NCBI RefSeq assembly: GCF_910596095.1
Contig: NC_056545.1
Coordinates: forward strand, 1,720,001 to 1,784,000
DNA length: 64,000 bases
Direction of reading: 5' to 3'
Origin: Thunnus maccoyii
Lineage: Eukaryota > Chordata > Actinopteri > Scombriformes > Scombridae
The translations under genes were made by a program, and so were the position numbers. The notes beneath the pieces were generated by a model. The model made no database searches. It saw only the letters and a program-made list of their open reading frames with translations, and had not been told where the DNA came from. Positions 25,001-36,734 of this stretch are shown in pieces (position 1 is the first letter of the stretch; the number at the start of each line of letters is the position of its first letter).

Positions 25001-25635
25001 GAGTTTAACCCCTTCAGTGCACAGACCAGGCAATACAGAGAGGTGGTGTCTCATTAGTCTGTTTATAGGTTCACCTGTTGACAAATCATGTAAGTTTTGC
25101 AACTCAAAAAAGAATCGGTACAAGATGAATTTGTTAATTTCTTGCCAGAACTACTGAGCACTGGCCCAGAAACTACTAGACAAAGGGGCCAACTGAATTT
25201 CATGGTTAGCAAAATATAAAGAAATCCTAATTACAGCCATTGTGGTTCAATGTTGTTATAAAATGAAACAAAGACTGAGGCTGGGGTGAACACTTCACCA
25301 AAAGCTAAAGTCAATTATTTACAAACTGCGAACTGACCCTTGTTCTTTGTCTGTTGTATTTTCTTCAGTTGCTCCACAGAGGGGCGCAGCAGGTCCTGGA
25401 CCGCAGCGTCTCTCCTCGGTATCAGATTCATGACTTTCTTGATTGCAAAGACTGATTGTTCTAGTCCATAGTACTGGATTATTATTTGGGGCATCTCCTC
25501 TCTGGACTTGCTAGTCTTCAGACCTTTAGGGATATTGTTCAAATTAAACAGCATCCTCTTGTATTCTGACTCATCCAGCTCCAACAGGATGGAGGTCAGG
25601 GAAGTATTCCACTTATGCTCAAATTTCGTCGACAT
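22028..25635 (-). CDS. P2: PYD + basic linker + C-terminal domain protein, lacking the OB1/OB2 pair
   Basis: Four exons join in frame to 221 residues: 25,635-25,338 (PYD, ATG at 25,635), 24,596-24,568 (DKKPSSKLNK), 24,033-23,947 (29 residues, Lys/Thr-rich, starting IGPGKPVKS), 22,279-22,028 (83 residues and TAA, starting VRSDDVQIGRI). Phases are 1, 0, 0. The PYD has the helix pattern NTSLTSILLELDESEY, SREEMPQIIIQYYG and DAAVQDLLRPSV. The basic exon begins like an OB2 exon (IGP) but carries no OB core. The OB1 exon survives only as a truncated remnant at 24,256-24,480. The predicted product is therefore a PYD protein that keeps only the terminal domain; it could act as a regulator or be a decaying copy. 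The PYD donor is GTCAGT, shared with the ASC-like gene and unlike P5-P7. The model rests on splice phase and internal homology only. Confidence 0.6.
22380..22660 (-). repeat. Internal duplication carrying a splice-dead linker exon
   Basis: This block repeats 23,820-24,090 in the same orientation. It includes a second copy of the 87-nt basic exon (22,597-22,511, IGPGKPVKSEQKKTG). In this copy the donor after the exon reads CTAACT instead of GTAGAT, so it should not be spliced in. Confidence 0.7.
24256..24480 (-). pseudogene. P2: truncated OB1 exon remnant
   Basis: The frame RFKDIKEKSDYMFKKVIVEG followed by a KVPAKVQREAQMIIDL stretch matches the second half of the OB1 exon of P5-P7. The first half, with the KSALHTY and FFFYLGVSDE part, is gone, and the end lacks the conserved EGTVTE donor. 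It lies in an intron of the P2 model. Confidence 0.7.
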
Positions 25636-26544
25636 CTGTAACACAGAGAAATGAAAAAGCAGAAAAGACTCACTCATCTTTAAACCTAAATAAAACAAAA
25701 TTTCCTATAAATCTTCTGTCCACCTTTTATCCCATCGCAGCATTTATACAACAGTTTACAGGAATAAACTTTGTAAGAGATTGAATAACAATGAAACAGG
25801 TTCACTTTAGAGGATCCTATCAAAAATCTAAACATGTCACCAACCAGCCAATCAGCTCACTGAAAAAAACATTAGTCATCATTCTACAGCATCCTGACAA
25901 AAGTCCTGAGTTTCCAATAAAGTGACAAGTGAATAAGAGCAACAGAGATGTTTAAGGATAGTAGAACAGACAGTAGAATGCCGACCATGTTCATTATGTC
26001 AGAGATAGAACAAACATTGTTTTACAACCATGTGTCTGCTCTGAATGATACAAAAGGACTGAATAGAAACTGTCACAGATACATTCTTCAACTTTCATTA
26101 TGGACCAATCTCTGTGCTCCGTGCCCTTCCTCTCGACGCTCCACGTTGTTCTGCTCTAAAATACCAGTTTTGAGGACCAGAAATAAGCGGGGCTCGACTC
26201 AAACCGTCCGAGGCTGAAGCAGTGGCAGCCAGGACCTACAGGACAGCTGCTGATCACTGCTGCCGAACATGAATACAAATGAGACGCAGCAGGTTCATTA
26301 ACATGAACAAGTGAACTTCACGCTTGGGAGCTGAGCCAGGTTTATTTCCTGCTCCAGCCCCAGAAAACAAAACTCAGGATCATCAATGTTAGTTCAGGTG
26401 AAACGAGGTAGCTTCTACATTTCTACCTTAAATATTATCCACTGATGACAAATACATCCAGAGTGAATAGGTGGCCATGACGTAGACTATCTATCACCAT
26501 TAAAACAGAAACTTCAGGGTACTCACCTTTATTTTTCCAGGTGC

Positions 26545-27580
26545 GTCACAGCCGCAGGTGTTATGAGTGTTGTGACACCTGAACATTCACGGAAACATGA
26601 TTCAATCGCCGAGGTAGTTATTGATAAATCGAAACTTAGTTCCCCATACATGAAAACCTATTGGTCAAGTTAGATTGATTGAACGGCCATACATCCAATC
26701 ACAGCCATTTGCCCAACCCACCAAACAGTTGAAGTATAGTAAAGTTACGTTTGTGCCTTCAGAAACGGTGTCTCTGTTACTCTGCGCTGTGATAACAGAT
26801 TAGAGGTATGAAACGGATATTTAACTATGTAGAATTTTCTTTTGTAACTTTGTCTTGTTATGTGATGTGTCAGCTCAGCTAACATTAGTCATTGAACATA
26901 AATGAAATAGGCTAATTTATCCTAAATGCAAACCAGCTGGCAATTTTGGTTTGTAAAGTCACTTCTATTGTGGTTTTTAAATAGTTGTGGCAGGTTGCAC
27001 CGAGTGAAAAAAGGGAGGTGCAACAATTACTGAGATATGGCAGCTATAAGGCTACCTGAAGGAGGAACAGAGGTTTTTTGGGACTGTTGGTTCAGGCCGT
27101 TATTGAGGCAGGTGCACCTCAGTCCATGCTGGCATGCAGGGTTAAGACGCATGTTAATATCAAGTGTGTGATCACAAGAGAAGACTGAACGGAGGTTTGA
27201 GAGATCCTCTCTCCCTGATTACAAACACGAAAAACTAGTTTTGCTGTACAGTCTATGTGTGAATACAAAGTCAGTAAATCAAATTCACAATTAAATGTTT
27301 AATTTAAGGAAACATTCAATAAATAAAGGAAATTATGTAAATTAACAAGTGAACTTCACGCTTGGGAGACGTGAGTTTTATGTCCTGCTTCGGATCCAGA
27401 AGACAAAGCTCGGGTTAGTTCAGGTGAAACGAGGTAGCTTCTACATTTCTACCTTAAATATTATCCACTGATGACAAATAAATCCAGAAGTGAATAGGTG
27501 GCCATGACGTAAGCTATCTGTCACCATTAAAACACAAATTTCAGGGTACTCACCTTTGCTGTTGGCCCACCCTGGATAGA
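26545..27580 (+). repeat. Segmental duplication, copy 2 (upstream of P2)
   Basis: Direct copy of 17,590-18,536. Part of it (27,345-27,560) is itself repeated at about 26,305-26,540, both around GTGAACTTCACGCTTGGGAG. It lies between the P2 first exon and PYD exon on the minus strand, so these blocks are intronic to P2. Confidence 0.85.
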
Positions 27581-27688
27581 TTAGTGTTGTAATAAATGTG
27601 ATGATGAAGATCACAGTAGGTTCGTCTCACAAAACAAACAACAATAAGAACAGTGTTGAAATCTGTTAATTAAAGGCCTAATCTTCAC

Positions 27689-27750
27689 TTTGTTCTTTCT
27701 TCAAGCCAAAGCAGACTGTTTTGTTCTGTGAGCGGAGACAAACATTATAA
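27689..27750 (-). other. P2 noncoding first exon (predicted)
   Basis: The donor CAAA|GTGAAG at 27,689 and the upstream AGAAAGAAC and GGCTTGAAG match the first exons of P3/P4, P5, P6 and P7 (GAAGAAAAAGGACAAA-type ends). No ATG precedes the PYD exon. The 5' boundary is not defined. Confidence 0.5.
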
Positions 27751-27997
27751 ATGTGTGTGCAGAGATAGGTTAATGGAAGCTGCCACCTTACAATTATTTA
27801 CCTCCCGGCTTGCCATTTTGATAGAATAAAAGTTAGACATATTTAGAAAAACTTTAATATCATCTTTTTGTTTTGTTTTTTTGTTTTTTAATTTTCCTAC
27901 TTTGATTTTAAATCCTGATAATATCCATTTTTCTTGCTGACTGAATCCCCCTCTACAGTGAACAATGGTTGCCTCTCCCTAAAGTAAGCCTACGAGT

Positions 27998-28010
27998 GTT
28001 TTCACTTTTA
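27998..28010 (-). promoter_or_regulatory. ISRE-like element upstream of P2
   Basis: On the minus strand this reads TAAAAGTGAAAAC, one mismatch from the interferon-stimulated response core GAAANNGAAA. It is about 310 bp upstream of the P2 first-exon donor and next to a promoter block (TGAACAATGGTT at 27,957-27,970) conserved upstream of P3/P4 and P6. Confidence 0.55.
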
Positions 28011-31000
28011 TGTTGTGGGAAATAAAAGCCTGTTCACCTGTGGCTTAGTAAGGGCTGCACATTGCTGCCACCCAACGACAAATGTTTAGTCTACTCAATT
28101 TCCTGTTTGAACTTGAAACGTTTCTCGTTTTAACAAAATCCTTCTCACGTAACAAGATATTTTTCATGTTATTCTGACATATTCTATCGTTATTACTAGA
28201 TATCAACTTGTCCCATTTTAGTTTTTGTTGTTTTACAATAAGCTTTTCTTGTTATAACACTACTGCAGGCTATATCACAAAATTTACTGCACACGATCAA
28301 CGTATCTCGTTATAACGACATATAAGCCTGTTAACTATAAGCTATCATATCATTATCATGATTGGTATGTTGTTATAACATGATGATGTGCACTTGAATG
28401 TGCTTTCAGTTCAGCAGCCTCTCTCTCATCAGCATCAAAGCCCAGTATCTCCTCTATCCACAGAAGACCGTAACCTTCCTGATCACAAACTGGCCCGTTT
28501 TTGGTTTTTGTTGATTCGTTTTATCGTTATTCCTTTTTGGATTGAATATCGAACAGGTCTGCGGACATTCAGCCAATTCGTTTTTGCGTTTGAAACCAAA
28601 AACGGAAGTCACATGTTTTTTTTTTCCTTTTTTCATTTTAAACTAAAAACGAAATCACGTTATCTATTCCTTTTTTGTTTCCCAACGAAAATCCAGAAAG
28701 CCAAATTCAAAAGACCGTGCAATTTTGGAATTATCCGACGATACCTGGACCGACGATAGTTCAGCATGTCCCATTCCAATCATGAAATAAACGTAATCAA
28801 ACCATATAAACCAGTCATTTTCACCTGAGCCAGTGTAGACTCTCATTGGTCAGACTAGATCTTTGTTTTGTTTTAACAACTTGCCAACTTATCATGCCAT
28901 AATGAGAAAAGTTACTGCAATACTTTAACTACATCAAGCTCATAATACTTATGTACTTTTACTGTAGTAGGATTTTTCATGCAGGGCTTTTACTTGTAAT
29001 GGAGTATTTTGACATTGCTGTGTTGTTAGGCTACTTTTCTGCTATAATCTTTTATGGAGAATTCACTCTTAAAAACAGGGATGTTTTTAACTGTTTTTCC
29101 TGTTAAAAATAAATAGAATAGCATAAAATGAAATTACAATTTGAGCGTACGTGAGTGTGGTAAATGGCGTCATGCATTCAAACAACAAACCCGTGACGTT
29201 CTAAAACTTTAAACACACACACACACTTTATTGCAAAGGATTATCCACCATTAAACTTCTGTCACATTAAACACCGTCCAGTTTGATCCTCAGTAGCATT
29301 AATGACAAACAACATGTAAACACTTTCTTCAGAAAACAGCAGGAAGAAGTGAAGCCTGATGGAAGAGACACGTCGACATATTCAGCAGGTACAAAAGTGT
29401 TTCTTCCTTTGAAAATAAACAGGTTTGAACCAGTGATGGAGAATTTATGAAACAGACTCAGAGAATATATACAAAAGACTAAAAAGAAAAAAAAATCATC
29501 ACTATTTTCAGATGAAAAAAAAACCAAAAAAATTATCCTGGCAAAACTGTTTTTCCGCCTGTTCTTTAGTCATAAACACAGGAGAGGCTTAGAAATGGGA
29601 TCTCCTGAAATATTTTTTTTCTCACTTGCCTTTCAGGGCTTCTGTAAGTAAATTATTTTCTTGCAACAAGATACATTTTCTTCCACCAATTCCTTATCTC
29701 TTTCCTTTACAATTCTCAAAATCAAGATCAAGATTCCTTTTTATTGTCATTCAGCAAAAACATCAGTGATGCAAATCAGAACGAAATTACGAGAACAGTA
29801 CCATTAAAAACACAGATAAAAAAAACAGTATATAAAAAAGAGAGTTCTATAAATAAATATATATAAATATTAAGTGTAATCATCCTTTCACAGCACAACA
29901 CCTAATTTGACCTACAAAAGGCCATTAGTCACTCAAAACATGAAATGAATGAACCAAAGAACAAAACATTCATGTTTGTTTCAGTCTGTCAAATGATTCA
30001 CATCATTTAATACTCATCAAACCATTCAGTGACCCCTCGTGTCCTGTGAATTGGGGCATTGTCATCCTGGAGGAGACCACTCCTATCAGGGTAGAAATGT
30101 TTCATCATAGGATAAAGCTGATCACTCACAACAACTTTGTATTGATTAGCAGTGACCCTTCACCTCTAAGGGGACAAGTGGACCCAAACCATACCAGCAA
30201 AATGCCCCCCAAAGCATAACAGAGCCCCCAGATCCCCTCACTGTAGGGGTTAAATATTCACCCGGACCAGTTTTTCCTTTAATTTGTCACCCATCTGTAT
30301 ACATAGTGACCTTACACTCTCTACACAAACAGATATGAAATAATTACATGGAAAGTTTGGCATTTATATTTCATTAGATGTAGATGTATTTCTCTACACA
30401 AACAATCGCACAATCAAAATTTGCAAATTTAAATGGTAGCAACAGCAACTCACGGCATCCGTACACTCTCCGACCTACAGTCGATCATCAACCAATCATC
30501 TGATCACCTGATCTGGTATCTACATAGGCGGTTCTGGAAAGCTCCATCATCAACTGTCAACAACAAAAAGTGACATTCGCCGAAAAGCGAGTTGTTTGCA
30601 TCTCTGGTCAGGTAGACAAGGACACAGGTTGATCACAACCACTCCTCTCACATTCATAACATTTCAGAGAGGATCTGCAGCACTTGTTCTTCCTCTAAAC
30701 GTAGGTCAAACAATGGTACAGTAGCACCTTCTTCTTTTGGGATCTGAACACAAGTCACACATTCAGAACAGTCAACTCACTCAAATGTAAGAGCCACACA
30801 GTAATCAGGACATTTTATTATAAATTTAAAAACAGACTGACCACCGAAATGTAAATGGATTATAATTGGACAGAATAAAAACAAATAAAAAAGAAGCTTT
30901 CAGCATATTTGATATATGATATATATATGACAGTTGAGTCTCATTAAGCATCCACTGTAAACTGTGACATACAAATTTGCTGAAAAGCTCCACAGAGAAA

Positions 31001-31051
31001 GAGCACTGATATAAAAATGATTTCTTATGTATAAAAAAAGAACATTTTTGT
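28011..31051. other. Intergenic between P2 and the ASC-like gene
   Basis: No exon recognised. LINE-like 3' tails lie at 29,705-29,830 (AAGATCAAGATTCCTTTTTATTG), and a degenerate interspersed repeat at about 29,985-30,245 (ATTGGGGCATTGTCATCCTGG). A 123-codon frame at 28,388-28,759 has no recognisable similarity and AT-rich, noncoding-like composition. Confidence 0.5.
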
Positions 31052-34000
31052 TCAAGTATGTTTGGTCTTCTTCTTGATGTCTCTGACCAGACATCCCTCA
31101 TATTTCTCAAGGAGTTTGTAGAAGGCATCTTTGACTTCTTCACCAGCTTTCAGTGTACCATCGTAGAGCTCCCGCATCTTTTCCTGAGATGTAGTCTTAG
31201 CCCTGATTTTATTATAAGCTTCTGTTTGGATGAAATCACCCAAGAGCTCATCCAAAATGGGCTCAATGTTGGTCACTCTCTGGATCAGATCGGCCCTATG
31301 TTCATCCACAAAGTGCTTGTCTGAGGAGAGAGGAGAAGAAAAACACAGATTGATTGGATTTGTAAATAATAAAAATATAGACAATTTATACATTTCTTCT
31401 GAAGAGGGGTTTCATTGCAAAATGCTACAAAACAACTGCTTTCAGTATTTTAAGTGTAGATGACTGACATTCATCAAATATTAAAAACACAGACAATTCA
31501 TGCCTTGGATTTTCTGTGACTGAAGATTCTTTAATATTATTATATTATGAGTTTTTATTAAAGCATTTTAACTTCATGCAGGCGTCAGGATGAGTCCTTA
31601 CTGTTGTTGCTGTGGGTAATGAGGATTAAATATAACACACATGACTCATACATCAGTGGTTAAATGTTCATTTTGATGTTTTAAAAAACAAATGTAACAT
31701 TAATTTAAATTAAACTACACCTTAAAAAATAAGGTTTTAAATTTACAGTTAAGAGATGAAAGAAAGTGAACAAATGTGATTTTGTAGTCTTAGATTTTAT
31801 GATTATCTTTAAAGGAATAGATTGACATTTTGGGAAATATGCTTATTTGCTTCCTTGTCAAAGTGAGATGAGAAGATTATATCTGTCCACTAAATATGAA
31901 GCTACAGCAAAGCAAAGATCAATGTTGTCCTGCTGATTAACGCTGAAAGATTAGAAAACACTCCCACATGTCGTTTTGGAGTCACGGCAGTGATCAGCAG
32001 GACATCATCTGTCTGTTACACATCACTGTTAAACAATAATGATGTTTTATGATGTGACAACGCTGTGGTTAATGTCTGGTTAGGTTTAGGGAAAGATCAT
32101 GGTTTGAGTTAAAATGATCTCTTTGTTAAGGTTAGAGAAACATGATGTGGGTTAAAGTTACTACTTCATTGAAGTTAGGTGACCCTCGTCGTCATGGCTA
32201 CAATAATAACCACAGGATTAAGGTTAGGGGACGATCGTAATCACACTTTTTAAAAAACTGTCCTGATTTCCAGTTGGAGACGGGTTGGGAAAGTCCACTG
32301 TTTGGGTGATACCATCCACCCAGCCCACCGTCTCCACATAAATATTCTTCATCTGAACTGCACCACTGCTCCGGGTCAGAATTACTACGACCACTAGATG
32401 GCAGCTGTCGCTACTAACTGTGTCGTTTTTGGGCGACTGACATTACGACCTGTTGAGTCGTTTTTCTTGGGTGGAAAGACTCAGAATTTAAGAGTGACTA
32501 TGGTTTTCTTTCATAACTGTTGATCATGTTCTAGATATCCAACCATGTAGTAAATAAGTTAGTAGGTTGTATTGTCAGATTCTGGGTTTCTAATCAATCT
32601 GAACACAATGGTGGAGGAATCTGCTGCAAAACCAATTCAATTGAAGTAACCAATTAAAAGCAATTAACACCAACCTCCTGCCATTGTTTTTCCACCAGTT
32701 GCTCCAGCGGAGGGACCTGCAGCTGAAACACATTAAGGGAAAATTTATATGTATATATATATAAGTGTATATTGCTTAATAAATGTATCTTAAACAAGTT
32801 TCTTTACACACTTCTGTTTTTTTCTTCTATTTTTAAAAGTGCGCTCATTCAAGTTCGTTTGAGAAAAGACTTTAAAGGATAAGGCTGGTGATGCTGCATA
32901 TTTTTCTTACAGTCGATAAATCCCATGAAAAGACCAAATAATAACTTCCATCTTGGTGAATAATATCACCACCTAAACAGTTACAGGTTTCAGCTGCCAG
33001 CGGCTTTTCACATCTCAAGTGAATGCAGCATAAAATCACACTTGCTGTACACAATACACAGTGTGCAGGTCAGTGGATCATAAAGGTAAAAGGATGCAGC
33101 TCGTCTGAGGACATGTGCAATGAAAGTTTCCTCTGGCTCTTCTATAATTATTCTCTCTAATCTTTCTCAGAATGACTTAGACTTAGTCAATTGACAAAAA
33201 ATAATCGCCCACTATTTTGATAATTGATTTATCGTTTTGAGTCATTTTTAAGTAAAAATGCCAAAATTCTCTGATTCTGACATTTTATAGACCAAATAAA
33301 GAATCAATAAATCGAGAACATAATCGACAGATTCATCGATAATGAAAATCGTTAGTTGTACCCTTAATCTTAACTCAATGCTGTAACTTGTGTGGTGTAG
33401 CCCATATTTACTGAGTAACTCCTCCAACATGTTCAAACTAATACTCAAATTAAAAATTCAAACACAGCAGCACTAAGATGGCTCAAATATTTGGCCTGCT
33501 GAGTGTTTTTATCCTTCATTTCCTCAGTTTGAGAGACAAATCTCTGAACAGTACTATAAGGTACCTTTTAGATACATAACATATTTTTCCAGGGTACATC
33601 CTCTGTTGGGAGTGTAAAGCTTAATGTGAAACTCAAAAACAACGCCACACATTTTCTACACTAGCTCATCTCTAGTTTGTCATGTTGAAAAAAAAAAAAA
33701 CAGAGAAGAACTCACTGCCACCAGGTTTTGAAGATTGTCCACATGGCTCTTCAACTGCAAAAATAGGGAGACACAGTGTTAAATTACAGTAAAAAATATA
33801 TGATGGAATGGTTCCATCCATCTGGGATATTTGTGAAGAGTAAAACAATAACTACAGGCTTAAAGTGCAAATACATCTCAGATTTTACTTTAAATACATT
33901 TTGGTTGTTCAACTTGATCAAAAATTGCTAGCAGTAGAATTAATCCAAACAATGGATGAATACCAGCTGTTTTTAGCATAATTACATAATTAGTTACTTA

Positions 34001-34604
34001 ATTATGCATAAATAGACATTTAATTGAAATCCAGATACAGTATGGATGTTTCCACTGGGCATAAAGCATTTTTCATTAGTCTATTATTGTTATTAGGGCC
34101 TCAGCGAAGGAAAACTACTAAGGAAACTACTAGACAGAGTTGCCAACTGGATTTCAAGGTTAGCAAAATACTAAACTGTCACAGCTCTGCCACAAAAATA
34201 CTGTCCAAAATCCTAATTACAGCCATCGTGGTTCAATGTTGTTATAAAATGAAATAAAGTCTGAGGCTGGGGTAAAGCCAGTGATTCACACTGCAAACAG
34301 TGAACTGACCCTTCATTGTCTGGTCCTTTTTCTTCAGTTGGTCCACAAAGGGGCGCAGCAGGTCCTGGACTGCAGCGTCCCTTCTCGGTATCAGATCCAT
34401 TACGCCCTTGATTTCAAGGACTGATTGTTCTACTCCGTAGGTCTGGATGATTATTTGGGGCATCTCTTCTTTGGACTTACTAGCCTTCAGACCTTTAGGG
34501 ATTTTGTCCAAATTCAACAACATCTTCTTGTATTCCGTCTCATCGAGCTCGTCCAGGATGGAGGTCAGGGAAGTTTTCCACTTTCCATGACATCCATAAC
34601 ACAT
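31052..34604 (-). CDS. pycard: P3: ASC/PYCARD-like inflammasome adaptor (PYD-CARD)
   Basis: ASC bridges PYD sensors to caspase-1 type caspases through PYD-PYD and CARD-CARD contacts. Four exons join in frame to 214 residues: 34,604-34,310 (PYD), 33,754-33,716 and 32,716-32,675 (a small-residue linker with PSAGATGGKTMAG), and 31,320-31,052 (CARD and TGA). All three junctions are phase 1. The CARD (DKHFVDEHRADLIQRV, EAYNKIRAKTTSQEKMREL, LLEKYEGCLVRDI) closely follows fish and mammalian ASC, and the length matches ASC (about 195-205). The PYD (WKTSLTSILDELDETEYKKM, EEMPQIIIQTYGV, DAAVQDLLRPFVDQL) is of the same type as the neighbouring units. Oddity: relative to P2 the usual acceptor CAG before the ATG is TGG and 11 nt are missing, so the start used here (MCYGCHGKWK) is uncertain. 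Alternatively the exon is entered from P4 upstream. Confidence 0.82.
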
Positions 34605-34934
34605 AGAGAAATGAAAAAAGCAGAAAAGACTCACTCATCTTTAAACCAAACTAAAATGACTAAAATAAGAGATTGAACAACAATGAAACAGGTTCATTTT
34701 AGAGGATCCTTTCAAAAATCACAAGTCCACTAATCAGCTCACTGAAAAAACATTAGTCATCACTCTTCAAGATCCTGACAAAAGTCCTGCCTTTCCAATA
34801 AAGTGACAAGTGATGAAGAGCAATAGAGATTTTTAATATAGTAGAATAGACAGTAGAATGCTGAACATGTTTATTATGTCAGAGATAGAAGAAACATTGT
34901 TTTACAATCGTGTGTCTGCTCTGAACAAGCACAT

Positions 34935-35175
34935 GGTGATCTTAGTCAAGATGGTGGCACACGAGACGCAGCCACAAAGTGGCGGCTCCCAATACTATGC
35001 CATGTTATCTTTGTTATTTTTATGTTAGTTTTACATTTACTAAAAAGCTTAGGTAATGCTAACCTCTCCTACAGCCGTCAGGAACTTCTAAACCTGAGAA
35101 CAGATTACACACTCCTCACTACCATCATGGACAGTTTCCCCATCGATACTGTCCGCTCACCAATCTTGCAGTAGT
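34935..35175 (+). mobile_element. LINE 5'/ORF fragment
   Basis: Sequence near 35,070-35,160 reads YSRQELLNLRTDYTLL and then SFPIDTVRSPIL, the kind of N-terminal peptide found in several fish retroelement ORFs. It lies in the intron between the PYD exon of P3 and the micro-exon at 35,366. Family not assigned. Confidence 0.4.
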
Positions 35176-35365
35176 GGCGCAGCCGCCATTGGGAGTGTTA
35201 ACAGAAGAGGGGAAAGCGGGCTACATTCTAAGCTAAGTCGTGCTCCCTTCAAAGTTTCTCTTACTGTGATATTTTTTACCTACGATAATGGTAGCGTGAA
35301 AATTTGACGTGAGACTGTATGCAATGTGTAGTATTCATCATTAACCTTAATTTCATTACTCTTAC

Positions 35366-36734
35366 CTTGTCAGGTTGGCTGCTCTTCAGTTGATCTTTAA
35401 AAGAAGAAACAAACAGTCAGTCAGTCAGTTTCCACACTGATGCCTTCCTCTCATTTTATTCTAATGTACAGCACCAGTCAAACACACACAGCGCCTTCCT
35501 GTTGGCGTGTCCAGACTTTTGACTGGTGCTGTAGATATTTTGTAAAACTCTTCATCACTATTTATCTGTTATGTTGTGTGCATTAACCCACCAGTGGCAA
35601 ACTTTTGCTCCTCATCAGCAAATTTGAAAAGTTAAACACACACTTTACTTGCACAGCTCCACATCAACAGCTGGGAAGTACTGACAAAAATGTGATATAA
35701 ATGTCAATAAATTCATGTTCTTAATAAATTATCATAGGCCTTATTGTCCCAACTGGTTTTCTGTCATTGACATTGTCATTAAATTGATTGTGCTATTTCT
35801 CTATTTTCTGTGACCTACTGAACTTTTTGTGTTCCAGATACTGTATTTGTCTACTTTTGGTGGGTCTGCTACTGTTAATGATCTGTCAAGACACACAACA
35901 CATGATGACAGGATGGACTCCACAATCATCATCATGTGATGCAGGGCGGTAATGTAATGAGACATTCCCATGTCCATGATGTGCTGCTGATGTAGGACTA
36001 TTGAAAAAATATATTGAATCTTTTTGTCTATAAAATGTCAGAACATGGTAAAAAATGACAATTTCCCAGGACCAAAGGTGACGTCTTCAAATGTCTTATT
36101 ATATCTGAACTGTCCAAAACCCAAATATATTCAGTTTAATGTCATGTATGACAGAGAAAAGCTTTAAATCATCACATTTGAGAAACTGAAAACAGCACAA
36201 ATTTGACATTTTTGCTTCTTTAGATGGTTTAATGGTGATACAGGTATTAAATGTCATTTTAGGTGATATTAAAAGTCTTAAACATAACCTGGTGAACCTG
36301 CAGAAACCCTGGTCTGTGCTGCCGCCTGCTGTTTCACAGACAATGCATTGACCATAAAAGCCTCTGTGCACGTTCATAGCAGGCGTCTGCAGAGGCCTCA
36401 CATAAACAACTAATAACTATGTGAGCTCACCTTTGTTCTCTTCTTCATGTTTGCTCTTCAGTTTGTCCACAAAGGGGCACAGCAGGTCCTGGATTTCAGG
36501 GTCCTTCCTCGGTATCAGATCCATTGCTTCATTGATTGCAAAGATGGACTCATCTACTCCTAAGTGCTGGATGATTATTTGGGGCATCTCCTCTCTGGAC
36601 GTGCCAGTCTTCACACCTTTAGGGATTTTGTCAAAACAGCAACACCCCAGCATCTTGTTGTATTCTGACTTATCCAGCTCCTCCAGGATGGCGGTCAGGG
36701 CCGTTTTCCATTCTCTCTCTGAAATATTTGACAT
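35366..36734 (-). CDS. P4: PYD exon and DQLKSSQPDK micro-exon, probably 5' part of the ASC-like gene
   Basis: Exon 36,734-36,431 encodes 101 residues of PYD (EREWKTALTAILEELDKSEY, SREEMPQIIIQHLGV, IQDLLCPFVDKL), ending in phase 1. The 29-nt micro-exon 35,394-35,366 encodes DQLKSSQPDK and ends in phase 0, like the same exon in P5-P7. No OB exons follow; the next exons on this strand are those of the ASC-like gene. An AG at 34,582-34,581 would let the micro-exon join WKTSLTS of the second PYD in phase 0. That would give a 317-residue PYD-PYD-CARD protein driven by the P4 promoter. The alternatives are a PYD-only product or a unit whose OB exons were replaced. Confidence 0.55.
35464..35533. mobile_element. 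Tc1-like miniature palindrome
   Basis: TACAGCACCAGTCAAA and its inverse TTTGACTGGTGCTGTA bracket about 40 bp. This matches the ends of short Tc1/mariner-derived elements of fish with TA target sites. A related copy begins near 48,925. Confidence 0.65.

Noticed and set aside
28388-28759. 123-codon + strand frame
   Set aside because: No similarity recognised, Phe/Lys-rich composition expected from AT-rich noncoding DNA, no splice context matching the neighbours.
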